Assembly (NCBI GenBank): GCA_903845215.1
Contig: CAIMWI010000006.1
Span: 1 to 64,000, forward strand
Direction of reading: 5' to 3'
Source of the DNA: an uncultured Rhodobacterales bacterium
GTDB lineage: Bacteria > Pseudomonadota > Alphaproteobacteria > Rhodobacterales > Rhodobacteraceae
Length of the DNA stretch: 64,000 nt
Each line of letters opens with the position of its first letter. Position 1 is the stretch's first letter. The notes under the pieces were generated by a model, which was not told the origin of the DNA, did no database searches, and saw only the letters and a list, made by a program, of their open reading frames with translations. Of this stretch, positions 25,421 to 33,214 are shown piece by piece. Both the position numbers and the translations under genes were made by a program.

Positions 25421-25441
25421 GTGACAACGCTATGTTGTCAC
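25421..25441. promoter_or_regulatory. Perfect 8-bp inverted repeat upstream of pccB (operator candidate)
   Basis: GTGACAAC-GCTAT-GTTGTCAC, a perfect 8-5-8 palindrome in the 378-bp gap between the exporter gene and pccB. No consensus is known to me that fits it; it may bind a regulator of either gene. Confidence 0.5.
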
Positions 25442-25465
25442 GAATTTGTCGCCTTCAAGTCATTT

Positions 25466-25485
25466 TATTGCGACCCCGCGCAATA
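25466..25485. promoter_or_regulatory. Second inverted repeat upstream of pccB (operator candidate)
   Basis: Arms TATTGCG and CGCAATA with a 6-base spacer, 88 bp before the pccB start, followed by a TTTTTGC tract. The TTGC/GCAA core is reminiscent of the TTTGCAA-type sites bound by short-chain fatty acyl-CoA regulators (PccR in Rhodobacter sphaeroides), but the match is not exact. Confidence 0.5.
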
Positions 25486-25573
25486 TTTTTGCTTTCCGCT
25501 GCGGCGCGGCACATCTATGTTGCGCGCACAATGCCTGTCATACGGGCGACTTGAATGCAAAAGGACCCGTGCC

Positions 25574-27103
25574 ATGGATGTAATGCTTGAACTGGAAACG
25601 CGGCGGCGGGCCGCCCGCGAGGGTGGTGGCCAAAGACGGATCGAGGCGCAACATGGCAAAGGCAAACTGACCGCACGCGAGCGGGTGGAAGTGTTGCTAG
25701 ATGAGGGCTCGTTCGAAGAGTTCGACATGTTCGTGGCGCACCGCTGTACCGATTTCGGGATGGAAGCCGACCGCCCAGCAGGGGACGGCGTTGTCACAGG
25801 CTGGGGCACGATCAACGGGCGCATGGTTTATGTGTTCAGTCAGGATTTTACGGTCTTTGGCGGGTCTTTGTCAGAAACCCATGCCAAGAAGATCTGCAAG
25901 ATCATGGACATGGCCATTCAAAACGGCGCGCCGGTGATTGGCATCAACGATTCGGGCGGGGCGCGGATTCAAGAGGGTGTTGCCTCGCTGGCGGGCTATG
26001 CCGAGGTGTTTCAGCGCAACATCATGGCATCTGGCGTGGTGCCGCAGATCAGCTTGATCATGGGCCCTTGTGCGGGCGGCGCGGTCTATTCCCCCGCGAT
26101 GACCGACTTTATTTTTATGGTCAAAGACAGCTCTTATATGTTCGTGACCGGCCCCGATGTGGTCAAGACCGTGACCAACGAAGTGGTGTCTGCCGAAGAA
26201 TTGGGTGGGGCATCGACTCACACCAAGAAATCTTCAGTTGCGGACGGTGCTTATGAAAATGACATCGAAATGCTGGCCGAAGCGCGGCGGCTGTTTGACT
26301 TCCTGCCGCTCAACAATCGCGAAAAAGCCCCCGTCCGCCCGTTTTTCGACGATCCGGCGCGGCTGGAAGCCAGCCTTGATACGCTGATTCCCGATAACCC
26401 CAACCAGCCCTACGATATGAAAGAGCTGATCCACAAAGTCGCCGACGAGGGCGATTTTTTCGAGATCCAGCGCGATTATGCCGCCAATATCATCACGGGG
26501 TTTGTGCGGCTGGAAGGGCAGACGGTCGGCGTGGTGGCCAACCAGCCGATGGTTCTGGCAGGATGCTTGGACATCGACGCCTCGCGCAAGGCGGCGCGGT
26601 TTGTGCGGTTTTGTGATGCCTTTGAAATTCCGATCCTGACCTTAGTGGACGTGCCGGGCTTTTTGCCCGGTGTGGCCCAGGAATTGGGCGGGGTGATCAA
26701 GCACGGCGCCAAGTTGCTGTTTGCTTATGGCGAGGCGACTGTGCCCAAGGTCACTGTGATCACCCGCAAGGCTTACGGTGGGGCCTATGATGTGATGGCC
26801 TCTAAGCACCTGCGCGGTGATTTCAACTATGCTTGGCCCACGGCAGAGATTGCGGTGATGGGGGCCAAGGGCGCGGTGGAAATCCTGTATCGGTCTGAAC
26901 TGGGCGATAAGGACAAGATCGCCGCACGGGTGAAAGACTATGAAACCCGCTTTGCCAACCCCTTTGTTGCCGCCGAAAAAGGGTTCATCGACGAGGTGAT
27001 CCACCCGCAATCGACCCGCAAGCGCGTCGCGCGGGCCTTTGCGTCTTTACGGGGAAAGAAGCTGTCTAATCCTTGGAAAAAACACGACAATATCCCGCTG
27101 TGA
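25574..27103 (+). CDS. pccB: Propionyl-CoA carboxylase beta subunit (carboxyltransferase)
   Basis: A 509-residue carboxyltransferase subunit that moves CO2 from biotin on PccA to propionyl-CoA, giving methylmalonyl-CoA. Seen: [21 protein letters not shown] at the N-terminus (about residue 27), [19 protein letters not shown] (about residue 118), [16 protein letters not shown] (about residue 159) and, in the second half, [15 protein letters not shown] and [11 protein letters not shown]. The start at 25574 ([12 protein letters not shown]) matches family length; the open frame to 25337 runs through the operator region. First gene of pccB, two small genes, pccA, scpA. Confidence 0.95.
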   Translation: MDVMLELETRRRAAREGGGQRRIEAQHGKGKLTARERVEVLLDEGSFEEFDMFVAHRCTDFGMEADRPAGDGVVTGWGTINGRMVYVFSQDFTVFGGSLSETHAKKICKIMDMAIQNGAPVIGINDSGGARIQEGVASLAGYAEVFQRNIMASGVVPQISLIMGPCAGGAVYSPAMTDFIFMVKDSSYMFVTGPDVVKTVTNEVVSAEELGGASTHTKKSSVADGAYENDIEMLAEARRLFDFLPLNNREKAPVRPFFDDPARLEASLDTLIPDNPNQPYDMKELIHKVADEGDFFEIQRDYAANIITGFVRLEGQTVGVVANQPMVLAGCLDIDASRKAARFVRFCDAFEIPILTLVDVPGFLPGVAQELGGVIKHGAKLLFAYGEATVPKVTVITRKAYGGAYDVMASKHLRGDFNYAWPTAEIAVMGAKGAVEILYRSELGDKDKIAARVKDYETRFANPFVAAEKGFIDEVIHPQSTRKRVARAFASLRGKKLSNPWKKHDNIPL

Positions 27104-27525
27104 TGCCCCCACTCTTGCGAAATAGCTACATGTTCCGTGCGCCTGCCCTGATTGGATTTTTGCTGCCGCTGCCCCTTTGGGCGGGCGAGGCCATTCCCGT
27201 GCCGTCGGGCCAGGTTGTGACCTTGTTGGAAGCCGTGTCCAACGTGCCGGGCAACAACGGCCCTGCGCTGCGTTTTCGGTTTCTGGCCCCCGATATTGCA
27301 CGGGATCTTGGAAGGATTGACCCCGACACTGCTGGCAGCGATATGGATCATCTATGTAACACGTTTGTGCTAAGCAACCTGCCCGACGATGGGGCCATTC
27401 CTGCCGAGATCATCATTTCCTTGTCTGACAGCGACGTGCCTTTGGGCGAAAACCATCCCGAAGCGACGCAGTTTTTTAACTCCTACAAGATCGAAGATGG
27501 CGTCTGCCAATGGGAGATGTTCTGA
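27103..27525 (+). CDS. Small exported protein between pccB and pccA (DUF6497-like)
   Basis: A 140-residue protein with an N-terminal signal peptide (hydrophobic ALIGFLLPLPLWA, cleavage near AGEA), so probably periplasmic. The ATG at 27103 overlaps the pccB stop as TGATG; a second Met at 27130 starts the signal sequence more typically, and either may be used. Two conserved-looking Cys (HLCNTF and DGVCQWEMF) could form a disulphide. I recognise it as one of the small proteins often lodged in Rhodobacterales pcc operons (DUF6497 by memory); the function is unknown. Confidence 0.65.
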   Translation: MPPLLRNSYMFRAPALIGFLLPLPLWAGEAIPVPSGQVVTLLEAVSNVPGNNGPALRFRFLAPDIARDLGRIDPDTAGSDMDHLCNTFVLSNLPDDGAIPAEIIISLSDSDVPLGENHPEATQFFNSYKIEDGVCQWEMF

Positions 27526-27560
27526 ATGCCGCGCGCGCTTTTTAAAAGAAAGACTGGCCT

Positions 27561-27956
27561 ATGCTGAAACATCGCGGCTTTCCCGGGCGTCTGCCGGGGT
27601 CTGATTTTCAATTCGTCATCCGTCGCGCCAATATGAAGGATGGGGCCACAAAAATCACCAAGCGAGAACGCTTTCGTGATCGCAAACATGTCGACCGCAT
27701 GGCCGATGCGGGCTTTATGGCGGCCCTTTGGCAGTATTTTGGCGAAGAGCCGTTCGAACGCGGCAATCTGGATGCGGGCCGTTTGTCATGGCTTTTCGGC
27801 CGCGAGGTGGTGCCCGCCGAAGACCCGTTTAACCCCGCCTCTTACGACGCCCTGCTGAAAATTGATGCGGCGCGCGCGCGCGTATCTTTTCCCGAGGTTT
27901 TTGCCGAAGACGCGCCCGATGCCTTGGGTGGCGGCGACGAGGATTGGGAAGATTAA
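27561..27956 (+). CDS. Conserved small cytoplasmic protein between pccB and pccA
   Basis: A 131-residue protein with a basic N-terminal half (ITKRERFRDRKHVDRM) and an acidic C-terminus (DALGGGDEDWED). No membrane segment, signal or known motif was recognised. Codon use matches the neighbours, and it sits in line with pccB and pccA, so it is very likely a real gene of the operon. No function is proposed beyond a possible accessory role in propionyl-CoA carboxylase assembly or control. Confidence 0.65.
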   Translation: MLKHRGFPGRLPGSDFQFVIRRANMKDGATKITKRERFRDRKHVDRMADAGFMAALWQYFGEEPFERGNLDAGRLSWLFGREVVPAEDPFNPASYDALLKIDAARARVSFPEVFAEDAPDALGGGDEDWED

Positions 27957-28028
27957 GATGCGCGCGCACTGCCCCTATGATCGTCTTGCGTCTGCGCCTG
28001 CGGCAAGCATAATCGCGAAGGAATGCCC

Positions 28029-30032
28029 ATGTTTACCAAGATCCTGATCGCCAACCGCGGCGAAATTGCCTGCCGCGTGATCAAGACCGCCCGCAAGATG
28101 GGCATCAAAACCGTGGCCGTCTATTCCGACGCTGACCGGGGTGCGCTGCATGTTAAAATGGCGGACGAGGCCTATCATATCGGCCCTGCGCCGGCGGCCC
28201 AAAGCTATATCGTGATCGACAAGATTATCGAAGCGGTCCGCGCCACAGGCGCACAGGCTGTGCATCCCGGCTACGGCTTCTTATCCGAAAACCGCGCCTT
28301 TGCCGCAGCGCTAGAGGCTGAAGGCGTGGCTTTCATCGGCCCGCCCTCTTCGGCCATCGAACAGATGGGCGATAAGATAACGTCGAAGAAAATCGCCCAA
28401 GCGGCGGGGGTTTCCACGGTGCCGGGCTTTATGGGCATCATCGCGGATGCTGATGAAGCGGTGAAAATCTCGGGCGAGATTGGCTATCCGGTGATGATCA
28501 AAGCTTCGGCCGGCGGTGGTGGCAAAGGCATGCGCATTGCATGGGACGCCGCCGAGGCGCGCGAGGGCTTTCAATCTTCCAAAAACGAGGCGGCAGCTTC
28601 CTTTGGCGACGACCGGATTTTTATTGAAAAGTTCGTCACCCAACCCCGCCATATCGAAATTCAGGTCCTGGCCGACCAGCACGGCAACACGGTCTACTTG
28701 CACGAACGCGAATGTTCGATCCAACGCCGCAATCAAAAGGTGATCGAGGAAGCGCCCTCGCCGTTTCTTGATGCCGCAACCCGCAAGGCCATGGGCGAAC
28801 AGGCCTGCGCTTTGGCGCGGGCTGTGGGCTACACCTCGGCGGGCACGGTGGAATTCATCGTGGACGGCAACCGCAACTTCTATTTCTTGGAAATGAACAC
28901 CCGTTTGCAGGTCGAACATCCGGTGACGGAACTGATCACGGGGATTGATCTGGTTGAACAGATGATCCGCGTTGCGGATGGGCAAAAGCTGCCCTTCGCC
29001 CAAGGGGATATCAAAATCAACGGCTGGGCGATGGAAAGCCGCCTTTATGCCGAAGACCCATACCGCAAATTCCTGCCCTCGATAGGTCGGTTGACCCGCT
29101 ACCGCCCGCCGGTTGAAGGGGCCACCGACCGCGGCGGCATCGTGCGCAATGACACCGGCGTATTCGAAGGTGGCGAGATTTCGATGTATTACGACCCGAT
29201 GATCGCCAAGCTGTGTACATGGGGCCCCACCCGTGCTGCGGCGATTGAAGAAATGCGTCTGGCACTGGATACGTTCGAGGTCGAAGGCATCGGCCACAAC
29301 CTGCCCTTCGTTGCCGCCGTGATGGACCACCCGCGCTTTACCTCTGGCAATATCACCACGGCCTTTATCGCCGAAGAATACCCCGATGGCTTCAAAGGGG
29401 CCACACTTGACCCCGACCTGATCCGCCGCGTGGCCGCCGCCGCCGCCGCCATGAACCGCGTCGCCGAGATTCGCCGCACCCGCATTTCCGGCACGATGGA
29501 CAATCACAAACGCAAGGTCGGTGACGATTGGGTGGTTGATCTGCAAGGCGAGCGCATCGCCCTGCGCATTGCCGCCGATCATGACGGGTCAACCATCACC
29601 TTCGCCGATCACACCCATCTGCGCGTCACATCAGACTGGCAACCGGGCCAAGCCTTGGCGCGCTTGACGGTGGATGGCCATGCACTGGTGATGAAAGTCG
29701 CCAAAATACCCATGGGCTTTCGCCTGCGCCTGCGCGGTGGCGACCTGAAGGTGCTGGTCCGCTCACCCCGCGCCGCCGAACTTTCGCAGCATATGCTGGA
29801 AAAAATTCCGCCAGACACGTCGAAATTCCTGCTTTGCCCGATGCCGGGCCTCTTGGTGACCTTGGCCGTCGCCGTTGGCGACGAGGTGCAAGAGGGCCAA
29901 ACCCTCGCCACTGTCGAGGCGATGAAGATGGAAAACATCCTCAAAGCCACCCGCGCCGGCGTGGTAAAAGCTGTCAAAGCGGTGCCCGGCGCCTCGCTGA
30001 AAGTCGACGAGATCATTTTGGAATTCGTCTGA
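28029..30032 (+). CDS. pccA: Propionyl-CoA carboxylase alpha subunit (biotin carboxylase + BCCP)
   Basis: A 667-residue biotin-dependent subunit. Biotin carboxylase domain (about 1-450): [27 protein letters not shown] (ATP-grasp glycine loop, about residue 159), [14 protein letters not shown] (about residue 288). A BT domain links it to the C-terminal biotinyl domain with the biotinylation site EAMKMEN (Lys about 633). ATG at 28029 has AAGGA seven bases upstream; an ATG at 28023 abuts the ribosome site and is less likely. A repeat with a GC-rich hairpin separates it from scpA. Confidence 0.95.
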   Translation: MFTKILIANRGEIACRVIKTARKMGIKTVAVYSDADRGALHVKMADEAYHIGPAPAAQSYIVIDKIIEAVRATGAQAVHPGYGFLSENRAFAAALEAEGVAFIGPPSSAIEQMGDKITSKKIAQAAGVSTVPGFMGIIADADEAVKISGEIGYPVMIKASAGGGGKGMRIAWDAAEAREGFQSSKNEAAASFGDDRIFIEKFVTQPRHIEIQVLADQHGNTVYLHERECSIQRRNQKVIEEAPSPFLDAATRKAMGEQACALARAVGYTSAGTVEFIVDGNRNFYFLEMNTRLQVEHPVTELITGIDLVEQMIRVADGQKLPFAQGDIKINGWAMESRLYAEDPYRKFLPSIGRLTRYRPPVEGATDRGGIVRNDTGVFEGGEISMYYDPMIAKLCTWGPTRAAAIEEMRLALDTFEVEGIGHNLPFVAAVMDHPRFTSGNITTAFIAEEYPDGFKGATLDPDLIRRVAAAAAAMNRVAEIRRTRISGTMDNHKRKVGDDWVVDLQGERIALRIAADHDGSTITFADHTHLRVTSDWQPGQALARLTVDGHALVMKVAKIPMGFRLRLRGGDLKVLVRSPRAAELSQHMLEKIPPDTSKFLLCPMPGLLVTLAVAVGDEVQEGQTLATVEAMKMENILKATRAGVVKAVKAVPGASLKVDEIILEFV

Positions 30033-30086
30033 CCCTTTCATTCTTGCCCAAATATCCTCTGGGGTCCGGGGGCAGACAGCCCCCGG
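30033..30086. repeat. Intergenic GGGGTCCGGGG-type hairpin repeat, copy 3 (diverged)
   Basis: It starts right after the pccA stop with CCCTTTCATT, then GCCCAAATATCC, then GGGGTCCGGGGG and a 7-bp stem CCGGGGG / CCCCCGG. The layout is the same as at 4437 and 6134 but the hairpin loop differs. No T-run follows, so efficient termination before scpA is unlikely. Confidence 0.7.
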
Positions 30087-30114
30087 TTCCGCCGCCGCAA
30101 AAAAGGACATCGCC

Positions 30115-32238
30115 ATGACCACCCGCGCTGACTGGGAAGCCCTTGCAACCCGTGACCTTAAGGGCAAGTCGCCCGATACCCTAACGTGGGCCACGCTGGA
30201 AGGCATCGCGGTCAAGCCGCTTTACACGGCGGAAGATACCGCAAACCTGCCCCACATGGGCGGTTATCCCGGCCTTGCGCCTTTCACCCGCGGTGTGCGC
30301 GCCACGATGTATGCGGGCCGCCCCTGGACGATCCGGCAATATGCGGGCTTCTCCACGGCAGAGGAATCGAACAACTTTTACCGCAAAGCGCTGGCGGCGG
30401 GCCAGCAAGGCGTGTCGGTTGCCTTCGATCTGGCCACCCACCGCGGCTATGATTCCGATCATCCCCGCGTGGTGGGCGATGTTGGCAAGGCGGGTGTTGC
30501 GATCGATTCCGTCGAGGATATGAAGATCCTATTCGACGGGATTCCCCTAGACAAAGTCTCTGTTTCGATGACGATGAACGGCGCTGTGATCCCGATCTTG
30601 GCCAATTTTATTGTTGCGGGCGAAGAGCAGGGCGTGGCCCGTGCGGCCCTGTCGGGCACGATCCAGAATGACATTCTCAAAGAATTCATGGTGCGCAACA
30701 CCTATATCTATCCGCCCGAACCCTCGATGCGGATCGTGGCCGATATCATCGACTATACCGCGCGCGAGATGCCCAAGTTCAATTCGATCTCGATCTCTGG
30801 CTACCATATGCAGGAAGCGGGCGCGAATTTGGTGCAGGAACTGGGCTTTACCCTCGCCGATGGGCGCGAATATGTCCGCACGGCGCTGGCGCGCGGCATG
30901 AATGTTGACGATTTCGCCCCCCGTCTGTCATTCTTCTTCGCCATCGGCATGAACTTCTTCATGGAGGCCGCCAAGCTGCGCGCCGCCCGCCTGCTGTGGC
31001 ACCGCATCATGGCCGAATTTGGCGCGCAAAAGCCCGAAAGCCTGATGCTGCGCACGCATTGCCAAACCTCTGGCGTGTCGTTGCAGGAAAAAGATCCCTA
31101 TAACAACGTGATCCGCACGGCCTATGAGGCGATGTCGGCCGTCCTCGGCGGCACTCAGTCGCTTCACACCAATTCCTTTGACGAAGCGATGGCCCTGCCC
31201 ACCGAGGCCTCAGCGCGCATCGCGCGCAACACACAGCTGATTTTGCAAGAAGAAACCGGCATCACTCATGTGGCCGATCCGCTGGCGGGCAGCTATTATG
31301 TCGAAACCCTCACCGCCCAGTTGGCCGAAGAGGCGTGGAAGCTGATCGAAGAGGTGGAATCTTTGGGCGGTATGACCAAGGCCGTCGCCTCTGGAATGCC
31401 CAAACTGCGCATCGAAGAAAGTGCCGCGCGCCGGCAATCGCTGATTGATCGCGGCACCGATGTGATTGTGGGCGTGAACAAATACCAGCCCGAAACCGAT
31501 ACGCCGGTTGATATCTTGTCGATCGACAATATCGCTGTGCGCGATTCTCAGATCGCCCGCTTGCAAGTGACCCGCGCGGCCCGCCACGAACCCGCAGCCC
31601 AAGCGGCCCTGCAAGCCCTAGAAGCAGCCGCCCGTTCCGACGGTAACCTGTTAGAGGCCGCTATCGTCGCGGCCCGTGCCCGTGCTACGGTTGGAGAGAT
31701 TTCGACCGCCATGGAAAACGTCTTCGGTCGCCACAGAGCCGAGGTCAAAACCCTCGCGGGTGTCTACGGTGCGGGCTATGACGGCGATGAAGGTTTTGAA
31801 GCCATCCAAGCCGATATTCTGGCCTTTGAGGCAGAAGAAGGCCGCCGCCCGCGGATGCTGGTGGTCAAAATGGGTCAAGACGGCCATGATCGCGGTGCAA
31901 AAGTCATCGCCACAGCCTTTGCTGATATGGGCTTTGACGTTGACATGGGCCCGCTGTTTCAAACCCCCGAAGAGGCGGCTCAAGACGCCATCGACAATGA
32001 TGTGCATGTCATCGGCATCTCGTCGCAAGCCGCAGGCCACATGACGCTGGCGCCAAAGCTGATAGAAGCCCTTGTTGCCAAAGGTGCAGGCGACATTCTC
32101 GTGATCTGTGGTGGTGTCATCCCCGGGCAGGATTATGAATTCCTGAAATCCAAAGGCGTCAAAGCGATCTTCGGCCCCGGCACCCATATCCCCAAAGCCG
32201 CCGCCGAAATCCTCGCCCTGATCTGCGCCACGCGCTAA
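30115..32238 (+). CDS. scpA: Methylmalonyl-CoA mutase (adenosylcobalamin-dependent)
   Basis: A 707-residue enzyme isomerising methylmalonyl-CoA to succinyl-CoA, completing propionate assimilation with PccAB. N-terminal barrel with [20 protein letters not shown] (about residue 58), [13 protein letters not shown] (about residue 105), and [17 protein letters not shown] (about residue 318). The C-terminal B12 domain has the base-off His motif [14 protein letters not shown] (about residue 591) and [12 protein letters not shown]. Single-chain length is typical of the alpha-chain type (ScpA/BhbA). An AAGGA site lies before ATG 30115. No epimerase or MeaB chaperone is in the window. Confidence 0.95.
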   Translation: MTTRADWEALATRDLKGKSPDTLTWATLEGIAVKPLYTAEDTANLPHMGGYPGLAPFTRGVRATMYAGRPWTIRQYAGFSTAEESNNFYRKALAAGQQGVSVAFDLATHRGYDSDHPRVVGDVGKAGVAIDSVEDMKILFDGIPLDKVSVSMTMNGAVIPILANFIVAGEEQGVARAALSGTIQNDILKEFMVRNTYIYPPEPSMRIVADIIDYTAREMPKFNSISISGYHMQEAGANLVQELGFTLADGREYVRTALARGMNVDDFAPRLSFFFAIGMNFFMEAAKLRAARLLWHRIMAEFGAQKPESLMLRTHCQTSGVSLQEKDPYNNVIRTAYEAMSAVLGGTQSLHTNSFDEAMALPTEASARIARNTQLILQEETGITHVADPLAGSYYVETLTAQLAEEAWKLIEEVESLGGMTKAVASGMPKLRIEESAARRQSLIDRGTDVIVGVNKYQPETDTPVDILSIDNIAVRDSQIARLQVTRAARHEPAAQAALQALEAAARSDGNLLEAAIVAARARATVGEISTAMENVFGRHRAEVKTLAGVYGAGYDGDEGFEAIQADILAFEAEEGRRPRMLVVKMGQDGHDRGAKVIATAFADMGFDVDMGPLFQTPEEAAQDAIDNDVHVIGISSQAAGHMTLAPKLIEALVAKGAGDILVICGGVIPGQDYEFLKSKGVKAIFGPGTHIPKAAAEILALICATR

Positions 32239-32295
32239 GCCTTTCACCGAGGCGCAAATACTCCGCAGGGGTCCGGGGGGCGCGCAGCCCCCCGG
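32239..32295. repeat. Intergenic GGGGTCCGGGG-type hairpin repeat, copy 4 (diverged)
   Basis: It begins directly after the scpA stop: CCTTTCACC, GCGCAAATACTCC, GGGGTCCGGGGGG, then an 8-bp stem CCGGGGGG / CCCCCCGG with a 7-base loop. Same module order as copies at 4437, 6134 and 30033. It is followed at once by the bidirectional terminator at 32304. Confidence 0.7.
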
Positions 32296-32303
32296 CCTTG
32301 CCC

Positions 32304-32341
32304 AAGCAAAAAGCCCGCTGGCGACAGCGGGCTTTTTGCTT
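32304..32341. terminator. Bidirectional intrinsic terminator between scpA and the leftward sRNA array
   Basis: A perfect 17-bp stem AAGCAAAAAGCCCGCTG with loop GCGA and its complement. The outer arms are A-rich on one side and T-rich on the other, so both strands end in a T-run (GCTTTTTGCTT). It can end scpA transcription rightward and the small-RNA array leftward. The outer helix continues with TTGCCC / GGGGCAA with one bulge. Confidence 0.85.
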
Positions 32342-32350
32342 GGGGCAAGG

Positions 32351-32430
32351 ATGTGCGGCGACCTCGGGGAGGAGGTCGAGGTCGCCGCTGGTCCGTAGGC
32401 CTTTGGGAGGAGGTAAGGGCCCGCGTACAT
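32351..32430 (-). ncRNA. CcsR/cuckoo-type sRNA, fourth (last) unit of the array
   Basis: Two hairpins, both with the loop ACCTCCTCCC on the minus strand. The upstream one has its loop at 32405-32414 on a weak GGCC-based stem; the downstream one is a perfect 12-bp stem (arms GCGGCGACCTCG and CGAGGTCGCCGC, 32355-32388) with its loop at 32367-32376. The strong second stem plus the terminator at 32304 would define the 3' end. Ends are approximate. The CCUCCUCCC loop is complementary to Shine-Dalgarno sequences and is the hallmark of cuckoo/CcsR RNAs. Confidence 0.75.
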
Positions 32431-32454
32431 CGTGGGTCGCAAAATCGTGCGACC

Positions 32455-32531
32455 GAATTCCGCGACGGTGCCCCGGGGGGAGGCTGGGCGCCGTCGCACT
32501 TGGCCGTCACCCGGGGAGGAGGTCGGGGTTA
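32455..32531 (-). ncRNA. CcsR/cuckoo-type sRNA, third unit of the array
   Basis: The first hairpin has the perfect loop ACCTCCTCCC (32514-32523) on a short CCCG/CGGG stem. The second is a near-perfect 12-bp stem (32462-32497; one A-C mismatch on the minus strand) whose loop has drifted to AGCCTCCCCCCG. A further 7-bp hairpin GGTCGCA / TGCGACC (32435-32454) separates it from the fourth unit. Ends are approximate. Confidence 0.65.
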
Positions 32532-32532
32532 G

Positions 32533-32620
32533 ACGAAGAAGAAAGCGGCACCCTCAGGGAGGAGGTTGAGGATGCCGCCGGTCCGATTGCCCAGGGGAGG
32601 AGGTCCGGGCCGCCGAAGTC
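32533..32620 (-). ncRNA. CcsR/cuckoo-type sRNA, second unit of the array
   Basis: The first hairpin has loop ACCTCCTCCC (32595-32604) on a GCCCGG / CTGGGC stem, complete on the minus strand through one G-U pair. The second is a 12-bp stem (32545-32578) with loop ACCTCCTCCC (32557-32566), again closed by a G-U pair only on the minus strand, followed by TTTCTTCTTC. A small CCCC-GTTA-GGGG hairpin (32624-32635) lies just upstream. Ends are approximate. Confidence 0.75.
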
Positions 32621-32640
32621 TGACCCCGTTAGGGGCCTTG

Positions 32641-32722
32641 TAGAAAAGCGACGATGCCAGAGAGGAGAAGAGCACCGCCGCACTTGACCAACCACTTGCA
32701 GGGAGGAGGTTGCAAGCCTAGG
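32641..32722 (-). ncRNA. CcsR/cuckoo-type sRNA, first unit of the array
   Basis: It begins a few bases after the DUF1127 stop. The first hairpin is a perfect CTTGCA / TGCAAG stem with loop ACCTCCTCCC (32695-32716). The second is a 10-bp stem (32648-32681) complete on the minus strand thanks to two G-U pairs, with a drifted pyrimidine loop TCTTCTCCTCTCTG and a TTTTCTA tail. The G-U pairs and the T-tail show that the minus strand is the RNA. It is probably cut from a common transcript with the DUF1127 mRNA. Confidence 0.7.
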
Positions 32723-32728
32723 CCAAGA

Positions 32729-32944
32729 TTAAACTTTGTACGCCGCCTCGCGCGCCACATCGGCAATGTTTGCACGGCTAAGACCCAGATCTGACAGGTC
32801 GCGGTCAGACAGATGGTTGAGTTCATAAAGCGTCTGATTGAACACACGGCGGCGGGCGAATGCGTCTTTCAATCCCACAGCCAAAGCGGCGAACCGATCA
32901 TAAAAGCTCACCTGCGCCGCACGAGTCGAAGTCATATATGCCAT
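32729..32944 (-). CDS. DUF1127 small protein (CcaF1-like)
   Basis: A 71-residue protein ending in the DUF1127 domain: NQTLYELNHLSDRDLSDLG followed by LSRANI. The N-terminal part is basic and amphipathic. In Rhodobacter sphaeroides a DUF1127 protein of this kind, CcaF1, is co-transcribed with the CcsR1-4 small RNAs and binds RNA; here four such RNAs follow directly on the same strand, so orthology is likely. ATG at 32944 (MAYMTSTRA) has GAGG six bases upstream; a GTG at 32956 would overlap that site. Confidence 0.88.
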   Translation of the reverse strand: MAYMTSTRAAQVSFYDRFAALAVGLKDAFARRRVFNQTLYELNHLSDRDLSDLGLSRANIADVAREAAYKV

Positions 32945-33019
32945 TTTCAGCCTCACATTTTTTCTGTCGCGCGGCCCCTTTGAGGAACGATTTCATCAGG
33001 TCCAGCGCTGCTGAGACAA

Positions 33020-33047
33020 AGATGGGGTAAATGCTGCACTTGCACAA
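33020..33047 (-). promoter_or_regulatory. Heat-shock sigma (RpoH)-like promoter for the DUF1127-sRNA operon
   Basis: Minus strand: CCCCATCT (33020-33027) matches the classical sigma-32 -10 element CCCCATnT, with TTGTGC (33042-33047) 14 bases upstream as a weak -35. It lies about 75 bp upstream of the DUF1127 start. The R. sphaeroides counterpart is known to be stress-sigma dependent, which agrees; the site itself is only a pattern match. Confidence 0.45.
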
Positions 33048-33214
33048 TAGGCCGATGACTCAATGCCGCCATGCGCCCCGTGCATGGCTGTGTGTCAAAA
33101 AATGTTCATACTTATCAATATTATCGCTTAATTTTTGAGCGTTTGGTCAAGACAGGCTTGCCCTTTGCTGCAAAGGAGAACACCTTAGAAAGGCCTTTGT
33201 CATAGGAGAATTTC

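Noticed and set aside
28311-29582. 423-codon minus-strand frame antisense to pccA
   Set aside because: Shadow of a GC-rich gene; composition rich in His/Gly/Arg/Ala without domain motifs.
32351-32722. CRISPR or ordinary tandem repeat explanation for the GGGAGGAGGT array
   Set aside because: Spacing is irregular, the repeated 10-mers are loops of stems with different sequences, and the strand-specific G-U pairs indicate RNA structure.
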